DNA of 50,843 nucleotides from Eubacteriales bacterium (GCA_030524585.1 JAUNGJ010000016.1:1-50843); one strand, 5' to 3'; positions 34,675 through 44,087 are shown, counted from the stretch's first letter. Translations and numbers: made by a program. The notes: generated by a model from the letters alone, not told the origin.

Positions 34675-36384
34675 TTAAGCGGAAAGCTGTTTTTCAGCGT
34701 TCCACATCGCGGCATACTTTCCATCTATTGCCAGCAGCTCTTCGTGGGTGCCGGACTCGGCGATCCGGCCGTCGTTTACCACCAGAATCTGATCGGCATT
34801 TTTTACGATGGACAGTGTGTGGGCGATCATAATCACGGTTTTTCTGGCTTTCAACAGGTTGGAGATCGCCTGTTTCACGGCAAGCTCATTTTCAATATCC
34901 AGAGATGCGGTGGCTTCATCCAAAAGCAGGACCGGACTGTTTTTTAAAATGGCCCGGGCGATGGATAGGCGCTGCCGTTCGCCGCCGGAGAGAAGATTAC
35001 CGTTCTCGCCGATGGGGGTGTCGTAGCCCTTTTCCAGCCTGCGGATAAAGCCGTCGCAATTTGCTTCCCGGCAGGCGGCTTCGATTTCGGCATCCGAAGC
35101 ATCTGGTCTTGCGTGTCGGATATTTTCCCGGATGGTATCGTCAAATAAGAATACGTCCTGGTCTACCATAGAAATCTGTTCCAGTACCTTTTCGGCGGCA
35201 AATCCGCCTATGGATGTTTTCCCGATAGAAATGGAGCCGCCAACCGGTTCATAGTATTTGGCGATCAGGTTCAGGATGGTGGATTTCCCGGAACCGGAAT
35301 CTCCTACAATGGCAGTCAGCTTCTGATCTTCGGCATGGAAGGTCACATCTTTCAGCACAGGCTCATTCGGAACATAGGAAAAGCAGACATGGTCAAAGGC
35401 TATATCATGAGAGTGGGAGGAAATCTCCTGATACACTCCCTGCTCTTCCGGTTCTTCAACGATCTTCTGAATGTTTCTCTTGGAGATCAGGAGATTTTTG
35501 TAGCTGAAAAGATCAATGGCGATATTAGCAAAGAGCTTGGCCAGCAGCATAGGCATGATACTGGTCATCAGGTAATCGATAGGCGCCAGTGTGCCGTTAA
35601 ACAAGGGATCTGCAGCCAACAGCATGATAAAAGGAACTGCCAGCCAGTCAATAATGGCAAAGGTAAATCCTACCGGGATTCCCCTGGCTTCATATTCGTA
35701 GCATACATTGCTGAAATCCCGCATGACATTCGTAGTTGCCTTGTTTTTGACGCCGCCCATATTATAAGTGCGCAGTGTCTGAATCCCGGACACATACTCC
35801 ACAATACTGCTGACACTCTCCGCACAGATCCGGTTCTTGGCATTGCCGTATTTTTTGACGATTCGGAAAGACAGCCACATATTCGGTATAAACAGAAGAC
35901 TGATCACCAAAAGACACAGTCCTGCCGGCAGATATAACCGGCATACAAATAAGATCAGCATCAGGGAAAGGGTAATATTTTTGATCAGATTTCCGGTCTT
36001 GTGAGTTAGAATCTGTTCGTAGCTTGCCACATCGCTGGTCATGGTATTTACGTATTGTCCTACTTGTCCTTCGGTAAAGCGGGACAGGGGAATTTTCTTA
36101 AATTTATCTCCCAGGTACAGACGGATATTCCTGGAGACAGCGGCGCCGCCAATCTGGTTTTGGGTGTAGCCGATCCCGTAGGAGATCACGCGCAGAAGGA
36201 AAATTCCGGCCAGCGCAAGGGTAAGCAGCCGGATACGTCCGGCGGTAACCGTACCTTCGATCAGCATTTTTATTAACAAATAAAGAGAAAGATAAGTGCA
36301 GCCGGATAGTATGCCTTCCAGTACCGTCAGTACGGTTCCTATGGCAAAACGGGCGTTTTTCTGAAATGGGTTCCTGCTATTCAC
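34675..36384 (-). CDS. ABC half-transporter, pair 4 subunit B (TMD-NBD)
   Basis: 569-aa half-transporter. Membrane domain about residues 15-300. ATPase: GDSGSGKSTILNLIAKYYEP, LSGGERQRLSIARAIL, LLLDEATASLDIENE, IAHTLSIVKNADQI. Second gene of a minus-strand pair, overlapping the first by 8 bp. Pair 4 is more diverged than pairs 1 and 3 (D-loop DIENE, H-loop AHTL), but the motifs remain intact. Confidence 0.88.
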   Translation of the reverse strand: MNSRNPFQKNARFAIGTVLTVLEGILSGCTYLSLYLLIKMLIEGTVTAGRIRLLTLALAGIFLLRVISYGIGYTQNQIGGAAVSRNIRLYLGDKFKKIPLSRFTEGQVGQYVNTMTSDVASYEQILTHKTGNLIKNITLSLMLILFVCRLYLPAGLCLLVISLLFIPNMWLSFRIVKKYGNAKNRICAESVSSIVEYVSGIQTLRTYNMGGVKNKATTNVMRDFSNVCYEYEARGIPVGFTFAIIDWLAVPFIMLLAADPLFNGTLAPIDYLMTSIMPMLLAKLFANIAIDLFSYKNLLISKRNIQKIVEEPEEQGVYQEISSHSHDIAFDHVCFSYVPNEPVLKDVTFHAEDQKLTAIVGDSGSGKSTILNLIAKYYEPVGGSISIGKTSIGGFAAEKVLEQISMVDQDVFLFDDTIRENIRHARPDASDAEIEAACREANCDGFIRRLEKGYDTPIGENGNLLSGGERQRLSIARAILKNSPVLLLDEATASLDIENELAVKQAISNLLKARKTVIMIAHTLSIVKNADQILVVNDGRIAESGTHEELLAIDGKYAAMWNAEKQLSA

Positions 36385-38140
36385 TGTGATCAGCTCCTTT
36401 CATGGAATAAGTCAGATTTCTTGCTTCATTGTAATCCCTCCAGGCATTCCGGTAATATGCATTGGACGCTAATACCTGTTCGTGGGTTCCCAGACAGGTG
36501 ATCGTGCGACGTTCTACGACGGCTACCTTATCGCACATTTTGACGGCTCCGAGTCTGTGGGCTACAAGGATGACAGTTTTTCCCTCGCACAGATGCCGGA
36601 TCGCACGGTCGATCTCTACCTGATTTTCCGGATCGGCAGCGCTGGTGGCTTCATCCAGAATCAGAACGGGCGCATTTTTTAAGATCGCCCTGGCAATGGC
36701 AATGCGCTGTTTCTCGCCTCCGGAGAACCGGGAGCCAAAGCTTCCTACCTTTGTGTCATACCCTTCCGGAAGAGACATGATAAAATCATCGATCTGTGCT
36801 TTCTTAGCGGCTTCCCGCACCTGCTCTGGCGTTGCGTCCGTTCCCATGCGGATATTCTCGATGACGCTGTCTCTGGTTAAGAAGGTCTTCTGGAATACAA
36901 TCGAAACATTCGCAAGCAGTTCATCGTAATTGATATCCTTTACATTTTTTCCGCCGATGAGAACTTCACCTTCACTGGCGTCATAAAACCGTGAGATTAA
37001 CTGGATGACCGTGCTTTTTCCGGCGCCGGATGCGCCTACGACGGCAAGCTTTTCACCGGTCTCGATGCGAAGATTACAATTCTGAAGGACATCCGTCTGT
37101 CCATCGTAGGAAAAACGGACATTTTTTAACTCTATATCATACGTTTCCGGAAATTTGCCGTCGCCCTCATAGACGGGCAGATCCAGGATCTGTTTCGCTT
37201 TTTTGACGCCGTTCAGAGATTGGGAAAATTCCGTAGCCAGCTGTTGTAGTGGGAGGAGCTCCAGCAGATACAGAGAGCCCACATATGCAAACAGCAGAAA
37301 GATGCTGGCGGTAATGGAACCGCGCAGGAACAGCATTCCGCCGATCGGTACGATCAGGAGCATTCCGCATTCCAGAATAATGATAAATGCGGCATAGGGC
37401 GGCGCGGTTTTTCTTGAGACTTCATTCCATATGTCATTTTCCTCTTTAATGGCGCCGGAGAACTTTTGAAAAGAGGTACTTCCCATGTTATAAGCCTTGA
37501 TTAGCTTCATTCCGCTGATGTATTCGATGATGACCGAGTTGAAATTGGCGAGGGAGGTACTGACCCTTGTCATGATCCCTGACATATATTTAAACACAAA
37601 GCACATGATGATCACTGCTATCGGCAGAGGAACCAGGGAGAGCAGGGCCAGAGGGAGGTTCATTGTCGCCAGATAAATGAAAATGACGATGGGCCCTGTC
37701 AAATAGGTGACAAGCTCCGGGATATTGTGTGCAAGGCAAAGCTCCAGCTTCTCAATATCTTCATTGAGAACCGTTTTGATGTCGCCGGAGCGGCGCTCGT
37801 CAATGGCGCCTAACGGTACTTTGGCCAAATGCTCCGTAATCATACACCGAACCCGGAACAGTGCGCCGTAAGCGCCCTTGTGAGAGAGCACACCGGAGAA
37901 GGCTAATAATATGTTTTTCAGGATGACCGTAACCGCGATGAAAACAGCGTTTTGTACGATCACTTCTTTTGTGCAGGTTCCCGAAAGGACAGCCTCCATT
38001 AACCGGTAGATTCCGATATAAGAGCCGATGGTGAGCGATCCGCTGAGGAAAGCGCAGGTGACGGATGCAATGAGATAGTTCCTGTCTTTACCCGCCCAGG
38101 TGAGAAGCAGCCTGACGGGGTTTGTCTTTTTTTGTTTCAT
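36377..38140 (-). CDS. ABC half-transporter, pair 4 subunit A (TMD-NBD)
   Basis: 587-aa half-transporter and first gene of pair 4. It has N-terminal membrane helices and ATPase motifs GASGAGKSTVIQLISRFYDA, FSGGEKQRIAIARAIL, LILDEATSAADPENQ, VAHRLGAVKMCDKV. Divergent from the AraC tandem at 38342; the intergenic region holds the GTTAG-N6-CTAAC palindrome. No TetR gene is attached to this pair, so the AraC proteins are the likely local regulators. Confidence 0.88.
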   Translation of the reverse strand: MKQKKTNPVRLLLTWAGKDRNYLIASVTCAFLSGSLTIGSYIGIYRLMEAVLSGTCTKEVIVQNAVFIAVTVILKNILLAFSGVLSHKGAYGALFRVRCMITEHLAKVPLGAIDERRSGDIKTVLNEDIEKLELCLAHNIPELVTYLTGPIVIFIYLATMNLPLALLSLVPLPIAVIIMCFVFKYMSGIMTRVSTSLANFNSVIIEYISGMKLIKAYNMGSTSFQKFSGAIKEENDIWNEVSRKTAPPYAAFIIILECGMLLIVPIGGMLFLRGSITASIFLLFAYVGSLYLLELLPLQQLATEFSQSLNGVKKAKQILDLPVYEGDGKFPETYDIELKNVRFSYDGQTDVLQNCNLRIETGEKLAVVGASGAGKSTVIQLISRFYDASEGEVLIGGKNVKDINYDELLANVSIVFQKTFLTRDSVIENIRMGTDATPEQVREAAKKAQIDDFIMSLPEGYDTKVGSFGSRFSGGEKQRIAIARAILKNAPVLILDEATSAADPENQVEIDRAIRHLCEGKTVILVAHRLGAVKMCDKVAVVERRTITCLGTHEQVLASNAYYRNAWRDYNEARNLTYSMKGADHSE

Positions 38141-38217
38141 TCCGATACCTCCATATATTGTTTTACCACCTGAAAATCATACAGATTGATTTTTCATGTA
38201 AGGCATGATATTATTTA

Positions 38218-38233
38218 GTTAGTCAATTCTAAC
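38218..38233. promoter_or_regulatory. Shared operator-like palindrome, copy D
   Basis: GTTAG-TCAATT-CTAAC, extended on one side to TTAGTTAG. It lies in the divergent region between ABC pair 4 (start 38140, minus) and the AraC tandem (38342, plus). Same arms and 6-bp spacing as copies A-C. Confidence 0.65.
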
Positions 38234-38341
38234 CATTGAAAATACTATAATATTCCTGATCATTTCCGTCAATGCAGAGGGCGGCATTGCGTCTGATCTG
38301 TATGAAACTGCGACGGATTTGTATAGAGAGAAGGTGAGAGT

Positions 38342-39439
38342 GTGGAGAAAGCAGATATGGGAAATACAAGCATTAGTATTGAGGGAACCATGGGGAGCGC
38401 CCATATCAGTATGGATGAGATTATGGATCATGTAAATATGGGTGCGGATGTGATGGATATTTTTAAGGAAGAGATCTTAAAGTTTGGGTTCCGGGAGGAG
38501 GCGGATCATGGGGCGTATGCGCCTATGGGGCATTTGTTCCGATGCCAGAATCAGCAGGCAGAAGGATATTACTGGATATATGGACAGAAGGATTTATTCA
38601 ACATTAAGATTCATGACTTCTATTTCCGGGAGGAAGCTTTTATGAGTTTCCAGTGGTATGAATGTCTGTCAATTACATATTATGAGTCTTTATCCGGAGA
38701 GGAGATTATGCCTTACCGCCGCCTGACGGCCGGGTGTGTGAAGGCGTTTATCGGCGGGGAGAAGCCCTATCAGGCAGTTTTTCATAAGAATATTCCCATC
38801 CGTTCCATCGGAATCGAGATTCTGCCGGCATATTATAAAAAGTATCTGAACGAAGCCTATCCGAATGAATATACGAATCCCTACAAAGCATTCTGCAGTA
38901 TTGACCAGACCAGTGATTTTCCGGAAATGGCTGCGCTGCTTAAGCAGGTGCGGGATTACAGAGGCACTGGCATGGCGGCCCAGCTGTTCTATGAAGGAAA
39001 GGTCTCAGAGGCAGTATCCCTTGTGGTGGAATATAACAGGAAACGGTCATTGGAGAAAGTATCCGCGGTATCGGAACAGGATCGGTATCTGATTGAAAAT
39101 GCTGCCGCGTATATTAACGATCATTTTAACCGGAATATATCTGTGGAGCATTTGGCGCGTATTTCCTGTATGGGAACCACGAAATTTAAGACGGTATTTA
39201 AGAGGGTGTACGGGTGCACGATTACTGAGTATATAAAAGGACGCCGCATGAGCCATGCGGAGAATCTTCTGGCTTCTACCAATTTCAGTATTGATCAGGT
39301 TGCCGAGGCTGTGGGGTACGGTAATTCCGGAAGGTTTGCCGGGATATTCCGGGAGAGTACCGGACTTTTGCCGTCAGAATACCGGAGAATGGCGAAACGA
39401 AAGGAGGCAGGAGGTGCAGAAGATGGATTTTTACTGTGA
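38342..39439 (+). CDS. AraC family regulator, first of tandem
   Basis: 365-aa regulator. The N-terminal effector domain (about residues 1-250) is of the PchR-like kind; the C-terminal AraC HTH has NISVEHLARISCMGTTKFKT and the second helix pair FSIDQVAEAVGYGNSGRFAG, then GLLPSEYRR. GTG start at 38342 with AAGGTGAGA 3-4 bp upstream; ATG at 38357 is an alternative. It overlaps the next AraC gene by 17 bp. Together they lie between ABC pairs 4 and 5. PchR/YbtA relatives control siderophore genes; that is an analogy only. Confidence 0.85.
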   Translation: MEKADMGNTSISIEGTMGSAHISMDEIMDHVNMGADVMDIFKEEILKFGFREEADHGAYAPMGHLFRCQNQQAEGYYWIYGQKDLFNIKIHDFYFREEAFMSFQWYECLSITYYESLSGEEIMPYRRLTAGCVKAFIGGEKPYQAVFHKNIPIRSIGIEILPAYYKKYLNEAYPNEYTNPYKAFCSIDQTSDFPEMAALLKQVRDYRGTGMAAQLFYEGKVSEAVSLVVEYNRKRSLEKVSAVSEQDRYLIENAAAYINDHFNRNISVEHLARISCMGTTKFKTVFKRVYGCTITEYIKGRRMSHAENLLASTNFSIDQVAEAVGYGNSGRFAGIFRESTGLLPSEYRRMAKRKEAGGAEDGFLL

Positions 39440-40367
39440 GCAGGCCATTCCCATTATGGAGGGAGAGAAGTGCAGCATTTATCAGTTCCGAAATGAAACC
39501 GGCGAGGGAACCATTACGGTATATAATGTCTTTCCCGGTGTGATCCTGGCATACAATGACTTTCATATGCGGTACTATGATTCCCGGTTTCAGCCCGGCA
39601 GGGAGGTGTTCTGTATTGATCACTGCCGGGAGGGAAGGCTTGAGTATACGGCGAAAAACGAGGCATATTCCTATGTGGAGGCAGGGGATTTAAAACTGGA
39701 CCGCCGGCTGACCCACACGGGAATGTTTGAGATGCCCCTTTGCCACTATCACGGGGCAATGGTTTCCTTTGACATGGAGAGCGCCTGCCGGTCTCTTCCT
39801 CAGGAAATTAAGGACTTTCCCGTTGATCTGAGAAAAATCCGGGATAAATTCTGCCGGGATATTTACCCGGCGGTTATCCATGAACCATGCTCCATTGAGC
39901 ATATTTTCGGCGAGCTGTATGCTGTGCCGGAGAAGATCAAAATGCCGTATTTTAAGGTTAAGATTCTGGAACTTCTGCTATATCTGGAAGCCCTGGAATT
40001 GCCGGAGCATACGGAAGAAAAACCTTATTTCTATAAGACGCAGGTGGAGAAGGTCAAGGCGATTCAAAGATTCCTGACAGAGCATATGGATGAAAATTTT
40101 ACCCAGGAGGAGCTTGCGGAGCGTTTTGGGATTTCCCTGACGCCGATGAAGCGCTGCTTTAAATCGGTGTTTGGAACGACGATTGGAAACTGGCTGTTAG
40201 AATACCGGATGAACAGGGCTGCTGTTTTGCTTGGAACCAGACGGGATCTAAGCGTAATGGAGATCGCAGGGCTTGTAGGGTATGACAGCCCCAGCAAATT
40301 CGCCATGGCATTTCGCCGGGTCATGGGACTGTCGCCAACGGAATACCGGGGACGTATCCGCCCATAA
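39423..40367 (+). CDS. AraC family regulator, second of tandem
   Basis: 314-aa regulator. The N-terminal sensing region shows YNVFPGVILAYNDFHMRYYD and GREVFCIDHCREGRLEYTA. The C-terminal HTH has FTQEELAERFGISLTPMKRC and DLSVMEIAGLVGYDSPSKFA, ending GLSPTEYRGR. The start at ATG 39423 follows AGGAGGTG; a longer frame from 39255 has no RBS. It lies 110 bp before ABC pair 5 in the same direction and is the likely activator of that pair. The layout resembles PchR/YbtA-type regulators next to siderophore ABC genes. Confidence 0.86.
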   Translation: MDFYCEQAIPIMEGEKCSIYQFRNETGEGTITVYNVFPGVILAYNDFHMRYYDSRFQPGREVFCIDHCREGRLEYTAKNEAYSYVEAGDLKLDRRLTHTGMFEMPLCHYHGAMVSFDMESACRSLPQEIKDFPVDLRKIRDKFCRDIYPAVIHEPCSIEHIFGELYAVPEKIKMPYFKVKILELLLYLEALELPEHTEEKPYFYKTQVEKVKAIQRFLTEHMDENFTQEELAERFGISLTPMKRCFKSVFGTTIGNWLLEYRMNRAAVLLGTRRDLSVMEIAGLVGYDSPSKFAMAFRRVMGLSPTEYRGRIRP

Positions 40368-40432
40368 AGTTTTTTGAGCTGTTCGGGACCGAGTGGTCGG
40401 CACGGAGCGGAAAAAGTAAGAAAAACACTCTA

Positions 40433-40461
40433 TCATGTAGAAGTGCAAACAAGTTACATGA
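40433..40461. promoter_or_regulatory. Inverted repeat upstream of ABC pair 5
   Basis: TCATGTA (40433-40439) and TACATGA (40455-40461), perfect 7-bp arms 15 bp apart, just before the RBS of pair 5. A TATCAT at 40431 could be the -10, without a good -35, as expected for an AraC-activated promoter. The shared GTTAG-N6-CTAAC palindrome is absent here. Confidence 0.4.
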
Positions 40462-40477
40462 AAGGAGAGTTTTTATT

Positions 40478-42265
40478 ATGCATGCAAAATCAGAAAAGGA
40501 AAGCTGGATTTCCTGCCTGCTTTCTTATGCCGATGGCAGCAGAGGGAAGCTGACGCTGTCCGTTATACTGTCTGTTATCAGTGTTGCCGCCGGATTGGTT
40601 CCTTATTATTGCGTCTTTCGCATGATCGACGCCTTCGCCGGGAACCACTTGTCGGTTCGGGACATTGGATTCTGGTGCGGAACAGGACTTGCGGCTTACG
40701 TAGTCAAGGTTGTGTTCTTCGGATTGTCCACGGGTCTTTCCCATCATACGGCCTATCATATTCTGGAGAACCTGAGACTTCGGGTAGCAGACCGTTTTCT
40801 ACATGCATCCCTGGGAGAGGTGACTTCCCATTCTATCGGAGAGATCAAAAATCTGATGGTGGATAAGATTGAGGACATTGAACCGCCGCTAGCGCATATG
40901 ATTCCGGAGGGGGCCGGACATCTGGGGCTTCCACTGATCAGTTTGCTTTCCCTTGCAGTTATTGACTGGCGGGTGGCGCTGGCTTCTCTTATAACGGTTC
41001 CCTTTTCCATGATCTGTATGGTACTGACCTTCCAGATCAGCGGCAGGAACTTTGACAAATATAATGAATCCAACGCGTATATGAACAGCATTATTGTGGA
41101 GTACATCGAGGGCATTGAAGTGATCAAAGCCTTTGGCCGGTCCGGCGTATCTTATGAGAAATACGCAAAGGCAATTACGGATTATAAGACGTTTATTGTC
41201 AAATGGATGTCTTCGACCTGGGTAACCATGAAGCTTGCCATGGCGCTGTTTCCCTCGACGCTTATGGGAACGCTGCCCGCGTGTCTGCTGCTTTGTGCAG
41301 GTGGTTCCATTACCGCCGCGCAGGCAGCGCTGTGCGTCATGCTGTCCATGTCCATGGTCGGCTCCCTTGCCCGGCTGGAATCTTTTGCAAACAGCCTAAA
41401 GGGCGCACAGCTGACCGTGGAGGCGCTGCAGGAATATCTGGATATGCCTGCCCTTCCGGAACCGGAGAAACGGGCCGTGCCGGAAGGATTTGAAGTGAGA
41501 CTTCAGGATGTACATTTTTCCTATACGGGAAAGGTGCAGGATGAAGTGCTTCACGGTATCGACCTGAAACTTCCGCAGGGAAGCTTCACGGCGCTGGTGG
41601 GGCCTTCCGGAGGCGGTAAGTCAACCGTGGCGAAGCTGATTTCAAGATTCTGGGACGTGACCGGAGGAGAGATCACCATTGGCGGTGTGAATATCAAAGA
41701 TATGCCGCTTTTGCAGTTGTCCGACCTTGTCAGTTTCGTATCTCAGGATAACTTTCTCTTTGGCTGTTCTCTTATGGAGAATATTCGTCTCGGCAATCCG
41801 AAGGCCAGTGATGAAGAGGTGATCGCGGCGGCGGAAGCGGCACAGTGTGCGGAATTTATTGAAAAATTACCGCAGGGCTATGATACGCCGGCGGGAGAAG
41901 CGGGAAAACGTCTTTCCGGCGGAGAAAAACAGCGGATCGCCATCGCCCGTATGATCCTAAAAAATGCGCCCATCGTAATTCTGGATGAAGCCACCGCATT
42001 TACCGACCCCGAGAATGAAGAAAAAATTCAGCACAGTATTGCGGCGCTGACGAAGGGAAAAACACTATTAGTTATTGCCCACAGGCTTTCCACCATCCGA
42101 CAGGCGGATAATATTGTGGTGCTGAAAAATGGGGCGATCGCTGCCCAGGGGAAGCAGGAAGAGCTTCTGGAAAACTGTCAGCTGTACCGGCAGATGTGGA
42201 ACGCACATATTGGCGCCAGGGACTGGGCGGTTTCATCGGCGGGAAAGGAGGAGACTTATGTTTAA
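40478..42265 (+). CDS. ABC half-transporter, pair 5 subunit A (TMD-NBD)
   Basis: 595-aa half-transporter. Six membrane helices follow SYADGSRGKLTLSVILSVIS. ATPase: GPSGGGKSTVAKLISRFWDV, LSGGEKQRIAIARMIL, IVILDEATAFTDPENE, IAHRLSTIRQADNIV. AAAGGAGAG precedes the ATG. The partner gene overlaps by 8 bp. It lies directly downstream of two AraC regulators. The substrate is unknown. Confidence 0.88.
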   Translation: MHAKSEKESWISCLLSYADGSRGKLTLSVILSVISVAAGLVPYYCVFRMIDAFAGNHLSVRDIGFWCGTGLAAYVVKVVFFGLSTGLSHHTAYHILENLRLRVADRFLHASLGEVTSHSIGEIKNLMVDKIEDIEPPLAHMIPEGAGHLGLPLISLLSLAVIDWRVALASLITVPFSMICMVLTFQISGRNFDKYNESNAYMNSIIVEYIEGIEVIKAFGRSGVSYEKYAKAITDYKTFIVKWMSSTWVTMKLAMALFPSTLMGTLPACLLLCAGGSITAAQAALCVMLSMSMVGSLARLESFANSLKGAQLTVEALQEYLDMPALPEPEKRAVPEGFEVRLQDVHFSYTGKVQDEVLHGIDLKLPQGSFTALVGPSGGGKSTVAKLISRFWDVTGGEITIGGVNIKDMPLLQLSDLVSFVSQDNFLFGCSLMENIRLGNPKASDEEVIAAAEAAQCAEFIEKLPQGYDTPAGEAGKRLSGGEKQRIAIARMILKNAPIVILDEATAFTDPENEEKIQHSIAALTKGKTLLVIAHRLSTIRQADNIVVLKNGAIAAQGKQEELLENCQLYRQMWNAHIGARDWAVSSAGKEETYV

Positions 42266-44000
42266 AACGATAAAAAGAATCATAAACTGGTGCGGAGAGT
42301 TTAAAGGAAAGCTGTATATCGGGTTTGTTTTTTCATTTTTCTCTACATGGTTTGCCGCGCTGCCGATTATGGTGGCTGCTTACACGGTGGGTATGCTGAT
42401 CGAAGAAGCCCGGGGAGGAGCGGCATTTGACAGAAAGTGGATCGGATACAGTTTTGTCAGCATTGTTGTGCTGGTATTTCTGCGGTTCCTGTTTGATTAT
42501 ATGCGGGCAAAATATCAGGAGACGATCAGCTATGAGCTGGTAACGAGAGACCGGCTTGCCATTGGTGAGGCTCTAAAAAGAGTGTCTCTCGGTTATTTTG
42601 GTCAGGTCAATACCGGAAATATCCTGAATTCGATTACAACAGGACTTCATACGCTGGAAAATATGGGAATGCGGATGATCGATACCTTTATCGGCGGCTA
42701 TCTGAATTTTCTGGTAATTTTTCTGTGTCTCCTTTACATCAGTCCCAAAGCGTCATTGATTGCTGTAGCAGGCGCCGGTATTTCTTTTCTGTTTCTGCTG
42801 CTGGTGTCAAAACACAGTATCTCTTATGCGCCGGTTGCTTCTAAGGCGGGGCGGGATCTGACGGCTGCCACGCTGGAATATGCCAGAGGACTTCCGGTGG
42901 TAAAATCCTTTGGACAGGGCGGGGCGTCTATGGCGGCAATGTCCGGGGCATGCCGGGACAGCCGTGATATCTGCCTGAAAATTGAATGGGGCTATACTCC
43001 CGCCAATTGTATGCATCTGCTGGCGTTGAAAGCTGCATCGATTGCACTGGCCGGATGCGCCTGCTATCTGGGACTGGCCGGTGAGCTGTCGTTGCCTATG
43101 ATGCTGATGTTTGCATTTTTCTCTTTTGGTATTTTTGCAGGATTGGAGCCCATCAGCGACAGCGCCCACGTGCTGGGGGTGATGGATCAGTTAGAAGCAT
43201 TAAAAGCCAGCAATTATATTGACCAGGAAGGAAGAGATATTCCGCTGAAGCGTTATGATATCCGGTTTTCCCATGTGGATTTCGGATATGATGAAAGAAC
43301 GGTCCTGAAAGATGTGAGCTTTCACATACAGGAGAAGACCTCCACGGCCATCGTTGGCCCCTCCGGCAGCGGTAAGACAACGATCTGCAGTCTGATTGCC
43401 AGATTTTACGATGTTAATAGGGGAGAAATCCGGATTGGAGGACATGATTTGCGGGAATTTACCTGTGACAGTCTGCTGAAGAATATCTCAATGGTATTCC
43501 AGAATGTATATCTGTTTCATGATACGGTGCGGAACAATATCTGTTTCGGAAGGCCGGATGCAACGGAAGCAGATATGATCGAGGCGGCGAAAAAAGCCTG
43601 CTGTCATGAATTTATTATGGCCTTGCCGGAGGGCTATGATACGGTCATCGGGGAAGGGGGAAGCAGCCTTTCCGGAGGGGAAAAGCAGCGGATATCCATT
43701 GCCAGAGCAATCCTTAAGGATGCACCGATTGTAATTCTGGATGAGGCAACCGCAAGTATTGACCCGGAAAATGAACATCTGATTCAAAATGCGATTTCTT
43801 CTCTTACCCGGGGGAAAACGATCATCACCATCGCCCACCGGATCGCTACGATAGAGAATGCAGATCAGATTCTTGTGGTCGACGAAGGCAGGATCGTTCA
43901 GAAGGGAACCCATCAGGAGCTGATAAAGGAGGAAGGACGTTACCGGCGTTTTGTGGAGACCAGAGAGCGTGCGGAAGGATGGAAGATAGCAGGAAGATAA
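42258..44000 (+). CDS. ABC half-transporter, pair 5 subunit B (TMD-NBD)
   Basis: 580-aa partner of the preceding gene. ATG at 42258 after AAAGGAGGAG; the frame extends upstream to 42129 inside the previous gene and is not used. Membrane domain about residues 15-310. ATPase: GPSGSGKTTICSLIARFYDV, LSGGEKQRISIARAIL, IVILDEATASIDPENE, IAHRIATIENADQIL. Last gene of pair 5; a terminator follows. Confidence 0.88.
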   Translation: MFKTIKRIINWCGEFKGKLYIGFVFSFFSTWFAALPIMVAAYTVGMLIEEARGGAAFDRKWIGYSFVSIVVLVFLRFLFDYMRAKYQETISYELVTRDRLAIGEALKRVSLGYFGQVNTGNILNSITTGLHTLENMGMRMIDTFIGGYLNFLVIFLCLLYISPKASLIAVAGAGISFLFLLLVSKHSISYAPVASKAGRDLTAATLEYARGLPVVKSFGQGGASMAAMSGACRDSRDICLKIEWGYTPANCMHLLALKAASIALAGCACYLGLAGELSLPMMLMFAFFSFGIFAGLEPISDSAHVLGVMDQLEALKASNYIDQEGRDIPLKRYDIRFSHVDFGYDERTVLKDVSFHIQEKTSTAIVGPSGSGKTTICSLIARFYDVNRGEIRIGGHDLREFTCDSLLKNISMVFQNVYLFHDTVRNNICFGRPDATEADMIEAAKKACCHEFIMALPEGYDTVIGEGGSSLSGGEKQRISIARAILKDAPIVILDEATASIDPENEHLIQNAISSLTRGKTIITIAHRIATIENADQILVVDEGRIVQKGTHQELIKEEGRYRRFVETRERAEGWKIAGR

Positions 44001-44025
44001 AAATACACAGCGATAGCGTAACAGA

Positions 44026-44059
44026 AATGCCCCTGACTTCTGGTGAAGCCGGGGGCATT
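44026..44059. terminator. Terminator between ABC pair 5 and cstA
   Basis: An 8-bp stem AATGCCCC / GGGGCATT with an inner CTTC-TGGT-GAAG hairpin, shared by two convergent genes. The T-runs are modest on both sides. Confidence 0.65.
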
Positions 44060-44087
44060 ATCTTTACTTGATCTGAATTATTCAGAT

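Noticed and set aside
18066-38233. Classical DtxR/IdeR box at the shared palindromes
   Set aside because: Half-sites are similar, but the consensus has a 1-bp centre, whereas all four sites here have 6 bp. The iron link is kept only as a hypothesis.
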